From the NCBI GenBank assembly GCA_025997655.1, contig BNUW01000145.1, positions 1-5,778 of the forward strand: DNA of 5,778 bases, given 5' to 3'. Source of the stretch: Spirochaetia bacterium. Lineage in GTDB: Bacteria; Spirochaetota; Spirochaetia; Treponematales; Breznakiellaceae. Below the pieces are notes generated by a model. That model did not search any database. It was not told where the DNA came from and saw only the letters and a list, made by a program, of their open reading frames with translations. The position numbers and the translations under genes were made by a program. Positions 1 to 4,196 of this stretch are shown here, in pieces (within the stretch, counting starts at the first letter, position 1; every line of letters starts with the position of its first letter).

Positions 1-1388
1 TGGAGGAGCTGATCAAAGAACAGGTCAAGGGCTACCGGAACATCATCCTTACGGCCCGGCGGAGTGGAACCAACCAGGGCAGCATCCAGGTAATTCTGCC
101 GGAACCTGCCAAGCAGCAGGACACCCCGGCAATGGTGATCCGCAAACTCACTCCCTACACCACCACTATTCCCGGCGCGCGAATTAGTTTTCGTGCAGGG
201 CGTACCATGGGGAACACCCAGGCGGTGGAAATAACGGTAAGCTCACGGGACTACAACGCCATCATGGAAACCGCAGGTGTTATCCAGGGAATTATCACCC
301 GGTATCTGCCGGAGATCGAAAACCCTACCGTTAATATTGATGAGGGCGCTCCCCAACTGCGGGTCGAGATTGATCGGGACCGGGCGGCAAGCTTCGGCCT
401 GTCCCTTGCGTCCATCGCCTCGGAGATACGCACCGCCATGGACGGCAGCACGGTTACCACCTTCAGCCGGGGGGACCGGCTCATCAACATCCAGGTGATG
501 CTCCGGAACGAAGACCGCATAGGCATGCCCAACCTGGACGCAGTATTTGTGATGAGCCGCAGCGGCTACCGCATCCCCCTCTCCAACGTCGCCTCCATCG
601 TGGAAGGCCGGGCGCCCTCCTCTATACGCCGTGAAAAGCAGGAGCGGGTGATCCGGGTCACCGGGGATCTGCCCCCGGGAATCGCCGCCACGGATATGCA
701 GCGCCGCCTGGAGAGTACGGTAAAACAGTACCTGGTACCCCGTGAAGAAGTAACGGTGCGCTACCTGGGTGAAGCCACGGAAATCGCCGGTTACAACAGC
801 CGGTTCATCTTTATCATTGCTGTCGCCGTATTCCTCGTCTTCGGGGTTATGGCCAGCCAGTTTGAATCATTTGTTGATCCCCTGATCATCTTCTTCTCAA
901 TACCATTACTGTTCATCGGGGTAATCTGGATATTCAAGATCACCGGGGAAGCCATGTCCATGTTTGCCGCCATAGGCATCATCGCCCTGGTGGGGGTGGT
1001 GGTCAACAACGGCATCGTTCTGGTGGACTACACCAACACCCTCCGCGCCCGTGGCATGAAGGTCCGTGAAGCATGCCTGGAGGCGGGCCGCACCCGCCTG
1101 CGCCCCATCCTCATGACCTGCCTCACCACCATCCTGGGGATGATCCCCATCGCCTTCTTCCCCGGCGCCGGCGCGGACACCATCCAGCCCATCGGCAAAA
1201 CCTTTGTGGGGGGCCTCACGGTAAGCTCCGTCATGACACTGTTCGTAACCCCGGTGATGTACTCCCTCCTGAACAGCCGTCACGATAAGAAGCACCTTAG
1301 TAATACTACGGAAAAGAAGACTGCAGAGTTAAGGATTGTGAGGAATGATGAGCCGGATGTACCGGCGCTGGCGGGCGGGGCGCGGTGA
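1..1388 (+). CDS. RND-family efflux pump inner-membrane subunit (AcrB-like), 3' part only
   Basis: This is the C-terminal part of a resistance-nodulation-division transporter. The reading frame is open from base 3 and runs to TGA at 1386-1388, giving about 461 residues, so the true start lies before the window; the ATG at 132 is internal. RND pumps are proton-driven inner-membrane trimers that export drugs or other substrates with a periplasmic adaptor and an outer-membrane channel. The first half is periplasmic porter/docking sequence. Hydrophobic segments follow near 804-864, 879-945, 957-1040, 1104-1166 and 1203-1271, matching the last five membrane helices (TM8-TM12) of the family. Typical family motifs are ASQFESF after TM8, VVVNNGIVLVDY in TM10 and RLRPILMT before TM11. 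A polar tail of about 35 residues, apparently not conserved, ends the protein. The substrate cannot be told from this fragment. No partner gene is visible downstream, where an oppositely oriented gene begins after 25 bp. Confidence 0.95.
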   Translation, partial: EELIKEQVKGYRNIILTARRSGTNQGSIQVILPEPAKQQDTPAMVIRKLTPYTTTIPGARISFRAGRTMGNTQAVEITVSSRDYNAIMETAGVIQGIITRYLPEIENPTVNIDEGAPQLRVEIDRDRAASFGLSLASIASEIRTAMDGSTVTTFSRGDRLINIQVMLRNEDRIGMPNLDAVFVMSRSGYRIPLSNVASIVEGRAPSSIRREKQERVIRVTGDLPPGIAATDMQRRLESTVKQYLVPREEVTVRYLGEATEIAGYNSRFIFIIAVAVFLVFGVMASQFESFVDPLIIFFSIPLLFIGVIWIFKITGEAMSMFAAIGIIALVGVVVNNGIVLVDYTNTLRARGMKVREACLEAGRTRLRPILMTCLTTILGMIPIAFFPGAGADTIQPIGKTFVGGLTVSSVMTLFVTPVMYSLLNSRHDKKHLSNTTEKKTAELRIVRNDEPDVPALAGGAR

Positions 1389-1413
1389 CTGCACAGGAAC
1401 TATTAGAGAAAAT

Positions 1414-2679
1414 TTATATCAAGTTCACGGGCATAATCCAAACATCGTTCGAACCTACTGCGTTCGCCGAACCTACTGCGTTCGCTGTAAGCGGCAATCG
1501 TTCCTTCGCAAGGCAGATAACCGTACCGGCGCCGATTTTCTTATTCGGAATACTCTCAAGACAGCGAAACGCGCTGACCATTGATTTCGTCGGGTCGCTT
1601 GATGTCTTAATCTCAATTGGGCAGAGAATGCCGCCATTTTCTATCAGTAAGTCGATTTCGTTTTTATCCTTGTCCCGGTAGTAGAACAGCGGAGGTTTTA
1701 CAATACCGTCGTTATAGTAGCTTTTCAGCACCTCCGCTAAAACGAAGCTCTCAAAAATATGTCCCCATGCAGCGCCGTTTACCAGTTGTTCCGGCGTGTT
1801 CCAGCCCAACAGCCAGCAAGCAAGCCCGGTGTCAAGAAAGTATACCTTCGGGGTTTTCATGAGCCGCTTATTGAAGTTGTTATAGTAGGGCTCCAGTAAA
1901 TAAACCAGACCGCTGGATTCCATGACAGACAGCCAGGCCTTAACGGTTTTTACATCTTTACCACAGATTTCCGCGACGGTGGTGTAGTTGAGCATTTCGC
2001 CTGAAAGCGAGGCAATCGCTTTTACAAACCTAATGAAAGCCGATTCATCCTGAATATTCAGCATATCTTTGATGTCTTTTTCAATGTAGGTCTGAAAGTA
2101 TGAGCTGTAAAAGTCCGCCCAGTCTTTCAAGTCACTTTCAGTTTCATACAGTTCGGGGAAGAATCCCTTGTGTATGCGCCCTATGGTCTTGTCATAGTCA
2201 AATCCGCTGCTTTCTTTTGCCATTGCATCCATATGCGATACGGCCGGCGAGAATACCCCGCGATAGGAGATGCCGTCAAGCTCACGCATAGAAAGTCCGA
2301 GCATTTTGATGATACCGGCTCGGCCTGCAAGGCTGTCGCCAACATTTTTCATCAGTTTTAGACTTTGTGAACCGGTCAAATAAAACTGTCCTTTGAGTTC
2401 GTTCCCGTCAACAATGTCCTTAATATACTCAAAAAGCTCCGCCGCTTTTTGAATTTCATCGACAATCACGGGCGGTTTGTGAGCTTCAAAGAACAGCGTC
2501 GGATTGTCCTTTGCGCTTTGCCGCACGAGCGGACTGTTCATCGTGATATAGTTAATACCGCCAAATGTTTTTTTGAACATCGTGGACTTTCCCACCTGCC
2601 GTGCGCCCGTTAAGACGATTACCGGCTTGCGCTTGGCGATTCGCAGAGAGACGGCTTCAATGTGCCGATGATAGTACAT
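1414..2679 (-). CDS. Predicted ATPase, AAA_14 domain plus C-terminal DUF4143 (COG1373-type)
   Basis: A complete 421-residue protein. The N-terminal P-loop is clear: Walker A GARQVGKST at residues 25-33, Walker B VIVDE at 71-75, and a sensor-1-like YLTGSQS at 100-106. A middle region around 225-270 looks like a winged helix. The C-terminal DUF4143 part has a PD-(D/E)XK-like pattern, with D343 in NEIDLL and E356-x-K358 in PIEIKTS. These match the family of solitary AAA+ ATPases that occur in many copies in anaerobes and spirochaetes; their cellular role is unsettled, with DNA binding or defence-like roles suggested. The start ATG (2677-2679) is supported by AAAGGA six bases upstream and a consensus promoter at 2715-2743. 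The gene is monocistronic and converges with the pump gene. Oddity: residues 399-410 are ANAVGSANAVGS, encoded by two identical 18-bp units, just before the family-like ending IMPVNLI. Family assignment is firm; function is not. Confidence 0.93.
   Translation of the reverse strand: MYYHRHIEAVSLRIAKRKPVIVLTGARQVGKSTMFKKTFGGINYITMNSPLVRQSAKDNPTLFFEAHKPPVIVDEIQKAAELFEYIKDIVDGNELKGQFYLTGSQSLKLMKNVGDSLAGRAGIIKMLGLSMRELDGISYRGVFSPAVSHMDAMAKESSGFDYDKTIGRIHKGFFPELYETESDLKDWADFYSSYFQTYIEKDIKDMLNIQDESAFIRFVKAIASLSGEMLNYTTVAEICGKDVKTVKAWLSVMESSGLVYLLEPYYNNFNKRLMKTPKVYFLDTGLACWLLGWNTPEQLVNGAAWGHIFESFVLAEVLKSYYNDGIVKPPLFYYRDKDKNEIDLLIENGGILCPIEIKTSSDPTKSMVSAFRCLESIPNKKIGAGTVICLAKERLPLTANAVGSANAVGSNDVWIMPVNLI
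1450..1485. repeat. Two perfect tandem copies of an 18-bp palindromic repeat inside the ATPase gene
   Basis: The unit cgaacctactgcgttcgc (plus strand) occurs at 1450-1467 and again at 1468-1485 with no mismatch. Each unit is itself an interrupted palindrome: CGAAC, seven bases, GTTCG. On the coding (minus) strand the pair encodes ANAVGS twice, in frame, at residues 399-410 of the ATPase. Since 18 is a multiple of three, copy-number change would preserve the frame. It could be a slippage-prone minisatellite or a small mobile palindromic element; no other copy was noticed in the window. Confidence 0.9.
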
Positions 2680-2685
2680 ACCTTG

Positions 2686-2691
2686 TCCTTT
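2686..2691 (-). promoter_or_regulatory. Ribosome binding site of the ATPase gene
   Basis: The minus strand reads AAAGGA, then six bases, then the ATG at 2679. This is a good Shine-Dalgarno match and fixes the start. Confidence 0.8.
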
Positions 2692-2701
2692 CGTCTAATC
2701 A

Positions 2702-2714
2702 GGAATATAATTCC
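2702..2714. promoter_or_regulatory. Short palindrome at the predicted transcription start of the ATPase gene
   Basis: GGAAT-ATA-ATTCC is a perfect inverted repeat (5-bp arms, 3-bp centre). It lies directly downstream of the -10 box, where transcription should start, which is a classic position for an operator. No regulator for it can be named. With such short arms, chance is possible. Confidence 0.4.
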
Positions 2715-2743
2715 ATTATAGTCGAACCGGGGGCAATTGTCAA
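2715..2743 (-). promoter_or_regulatory. Consensus sigma-70 promoter for the ATPase gene
   Basis: On the minus strand a perfect -35 TTGACA (2738-2743) is followed by exactly 17 bases and a perfect -10 TATAAT (2715-2720). Transcription would begin near 2708, giving a leader of about 28 nt with the ribosome binding site at 2686-2691. Both hexamers and the spacing are ideal, so strong expression is expected unless it is repressed. Confidence 0.9.
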
Positions 2744-2772
2744 GCCTCTCTGTTCCCGGTAAAAAAGCTTAT

Positions 2773-2832
2773 CCTTGTATTGCGCCGTACGTGGTGCACT
2801 TTTTCCAAAGACCTTGTATACTTACCTTGTAT
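2773..2832 (-). repeat. Three copies of ATACAAGG upstream of the ATPase promoter
   Basis: The plus-strand octamer CCTTGTAT occurs at 2773-2780, 2812-2819 and 2825-2832; the last two share nine bases (ACCTTGTAT) and start 13 bp apart. They lie 30 to 95 bp upstream of the -35 box. ACCTTGT also occurs at the ATPase start (2680-2686). They could be protein-binding sites or chance in a low-complexity stretch. Confidence 0.4.
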
Positions 2833-2922
2833 TATCAATAAACGGTGGGCCTTCGTAGCGCCCTCCGCGTATAACCTACAACCGGCGGCCCTTAAAAAAG
2901 CCCGGCGGTCCGGTCAACGGCT

Positions 2923-2959
2923 TAGAGGCCTTTCGGTCTAAAAGACCTACCGGTCTCTA
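2923..2959. other. Compound hairpin with alternative pairings
   Basis: The outer stem TAGAGGCC (2923-2930) pairs with GGTCTCTA (2952-2959), eight pairs including one G-U. After a 4x4 internal loop, the inner stem GGTCT (2935-2939) pairs with AGACC (2943-2947) around AAA. AGACC can instead pair with the second GGTCT (2952-2956), so two folds exclude each other. The hairpin is near-symmetric, so either strand could form it. Confidence 0.55.
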
Positions 2960-2995
2960 GTCTCCCAGGATACTACTAATTGTTTGTGGAATACC

Positions 2996-3024
2996 GGTGA
3001 ACCCTGTACAGGGTTCGCCTTTTT
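2996..3024 (+). terminator. Strong intrinsic-terminator-like hairpin, plus-strand direction
   Basis: GGTGAACCCTG and CAGGGTTCGCC form an 11-bp stem (one G-U pair) around a 2-base centre at 2996-3019, followed at once by TTTTT (3020-3024). This is the form of a rho-independent terminator for plus-strand transcription, yet no plus-strand protein gene lies before it. Read the other way, it sits 20 bp after the stop of the 123-aa gene, with AAAAA before the stem but no T-run after it, so it could also serve that operon weakly. Confidence 0.65.
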
Positions 3025-3038
3025 CCGGTACCGCTTGA

Positions 3039-3410
3039 TCATATTTTTAGTGAGCGCCTAAACAATATCCATGCGTATGCAGTATTGATAAGACACAGTA
3101 CCCAAATGACGCAGAAAAGAGACATAGAGACATCAAACTCAATAAAATTAGGCCGGCTGACAGCAAGGATGCCGCGTAATGACGGTATGCACAGCCATAA
3201 CACTATCATGCTAAGCAGAGCATAGGGAAAACAACCTAACCACGATAAAAGCCGCTTTTTACCGGTTAATCTTTTTCGTTCTGCCGACTTAGCAGGCGTC
3301 AGTGTTTCCATTCTTTTTTCAAGCCCCTCGATTTGCATAGAAATTACCGGAGCCAATGCAAATATAAAAATATACACAAGGCTTAAACTATTTAAAATAT
3401 CACTATTCAT
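3039..3410 (-). CDS. Hypothetical small membrane protein with three transmembrane segments
   Basis: A 123-residue protein I do not recognise. Three hydrophobic stretches are visible at about residues 7-25, 55-78 and 95-117. The loop 26-54 is rich in lysine and arginine (KSAERKR, TGKKR), and the C-terminus carries RRSLK. By the positive-inside rule the N-terminus should be outside and both the loop and the C-terminus cytoplasmic. No signal peptide or catalytic motif is seen. The ATG (3408-3410) has AAGGAG seven bases upstream (3418-3423). It overlaps the 3' end of the 185-aa gene by 8 bp, so the two are translated from one message and probably coupled. The pairing suggests a membrane partner or anchor for the soluble protein, but that is inference only. 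Base composition is more AT-rich than that of the pump and lipoprotein genes. Confidence 0.8.
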   Translation of the reverse strand: MNSDILNSLSLVYIFIFALAPVISMQIEGLEKRMETLTPAKSAERKRLTGKKRLLSWLGCFPYALLSMIVLWLCIPSLRGILAVSRPNFIEFDVSMSLFCVIWVLCLINTAYAWILFRRSLKI

Positions 3411-3960
3411 GTAGATACTCCTTTTTTAACAATTCCATCGTGTCCTCCGCACATTCATACGTAGCGGCAGTTCCCCCCAGTAGTTGTATTTTTTGGAGGC
3501 CAGGTTCTTTTTCAGTAATTTTATTGTTAAACATTTGTACTATTAGCTCGGATTGAATTTCCAGGCTGAAGCCGTTTTTCGCGTTACCGCCAGGTTTACC
3601 CAGAATAGATTGTATCTTCGCATTCAAAATATCTTCAAACAGCATCTCGTTTTTTGTGATGGTGTTTCTCAGCAGCGTTCTGCAGGTTGACGCACTAAGT
3701 TGAAATAATGGGCGTATTTCCGATTCATGGGGAATACTCTTAAAATAATGTAGTATCAAATGATGCAGCCGTTCTTCCCGTAACGCTGAAATAGTAGCAG
3801 GTATGCCATGTTCCAGAATCATTGTTTTATATTCATGAAACGCGGTATTAGCTATATTGAACAAGGTATCATTTAATTGTGCATCTTCAACACCCAGCTT
3901 TTTGCATACTATAACTCTCTCCTGCGGCGAAAAGTCATCTGTATCAAATTTGATTTCCAT
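3403..3960 (-). CDS. Hypothetical soluble protein, first gene of a two-gene operon
   Basis: A 185-residue protein with no family I recognise. It has no signal peptide or membrane segment and appears mostly helical and charged. The segment around residues 82-102 (IRPLFQLSASTCRTLLRN) could be read as a helix-turn-helix, but weakly. Residues 121-129 form a glycine/lysine/asparagine-rich loop (GKPGGNAKN), and the end is acidic-helical. The start ATG (3958-3960) has GGGAG seven bases upstream (3968-3972), which supports it over later starts. It ends in TAG at 3403-3405, inside the start of the 123-aa membrane-protein gene. No clear promoter was found in the 236 bp upstream, so transcription could come from there or read through from the lipoprotein gene. 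A small soluble plus small membrane pair is reminiscent of accessory two-gene modules, but nothing in the sequence names a function. Confidence 0.8.
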   Translation of the reverse strand: MEIKFDTDDFSPQERVIVCKKLGVEDAQLNDTLFNIANTAFHEYKTMILEHGIPATISALREERLHHLILHYFKSIPHESEIRPLFQLSASTCRTLLRNTITKNEMLFEDILNAKIQSILGKPGGNAKNGFSLEIQSELIVQMFNNKITEKEPGLQKIQLLGGTAATYECAEDTMELLKKEYLHE

Positions 3961-3967
3961 AAAAATA

Positions 3968-3972
3968 CTCCC
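3968..3972 (-). promoter_or_regulatory. Ribosome binding site of the 185-aa gene
   Basis: The minus strand reads GGGAG seven bases before the ATG at 3960, which supports that start codon. Confidence 0.6.
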
Positions 3973-4068
3973 TGTTCAAAGTAACAGCACACGGCGAAGG
4001 GCCGTATGCCCCCGCCGGGCAGGGGTGTTATAGGCTGCCTTGCCTAAGCCCCTTTGTATGCGCCGCAT

Positions 4069-4088
4069 CCGTGTAACACACGGTTTTT
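4069..4088 (+). terminator. Hairpin followed by five T's, plus-strand direction
   Basis: CCGTGT (4069-4074) pairs with ACACGG (4078-4083) around AAC and is followed by TTTTT (4084-4088). It resembles a small intrinsic terminator for plus-strand transcription, although the flanking genes are on the minus strand. The overlapping palindrome ACGG-TTTTT-CCGT (4080-4092) is an alternative fold. With a 6-bp stem, function is uncertain. Confidence 0.35.
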
Positions 4089-4111
4089 CCGTCCGGCGCT
4101 GTTCTGCCGTA

Positions 4112-4139
4112 TACCGGGGGCCTTATGGTATCCCCGGTA
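4112..4139. other. GC-rich inverted repeat downstream of the lipoprotein gene
   Basis: TACCGGGG (4112-4119) and CCCCGGTA (4132-4139) are perfectly complementary, with 12 bases between. It lies just beyond the 4142-4160 hairpin as seen from the lipoprotein stop codon. With that hairpin it makes a double stem-loop that could end transcription, protect the mRNA 3' end, or act as a DNA cruciform. Confidence 0.5.
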
Positions 4140-4141
4140 AA

Positions 4142-4160
4142 CCGCCCCACAAGGGGGCGG
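4142..4160 (-). terminator. Probable transcription terminator of the lipoprotein gene
   Basis: On the minus strand CCGCCCC-CTTGT-GGGGCGG forms a perfect 7-bp GC stem with a 5-base loop, beginning 36 bp after the lipoprotein stop codon and followed only by TTTA. The stem and position suit a terminator, but the short T-run makes it weak. An inverted repeat just after a lectin-like C-terminus is also what diversity-generating retroelement targets show. Confidence 0.5.
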
Positions 4161-4196
4161 GATTTTGAGATGTCCGTATCAAATACCGCTTACGCG

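Larger units (their letters stand above)
2744..3038. other. Non-coding region between the ATPase gene and the two-gene operon
   Basis: No convincing protein-coding frame was found on either strand. The stretch holds three copies of ATACAAGG (minus strand), GC-rich partly repeated blocks near 2881-2915 (two related copies, CCGGCGGCCC and CCGGCGGTCC), a compound hairpin at 2923-2959, and a terminator-shaped hairpin at 2996-3024. The structure density suggests an RNA or regulatory region rather than decayed coding DNA, but no known RNA family was recognised. Confidence 0.6.
3961..4196. other. Non-coding, hairpin-rich spacer between the lipoprotein gene and the two-gene operon
   Basis: No credible coding frame was found. 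Besides the hairpins at 4069-4088, 4112-4139 and 4142-4160, there is a short inverted repeat TAGGC-6-GCCTA near 4030-4046 and a GC-rich block at about 4008-4025. No good -35/-10 pair for the downstream operon was found on the minus strand. Confidence 0.5.

Noticed and set aside
906..1295. 129-aa minus-strand open frame inside the pump gene
   Set aside because: It lies wholly antisense to conserved RND membrane sequence; the open frame follows from GC-biased codon use.
1450..1485. CRISPR array
   Set aside because: The 18-bp units are directly adjacent with no spacers and lie inside a coding frame.
1345..1584. 79-aa plus-strand frame spanning the pump end and ATPase 3' end
   Set aside because: Its repeated RTYCVR is just the 18-bp repeat read in another frame; the rest is antisense to the ATPase.
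1385..2743. Insertion sequence or transposon carrying the ATPase
   Set aside because: No transposase, terminal inverted repeats or target-site duplication could be found at the edges.
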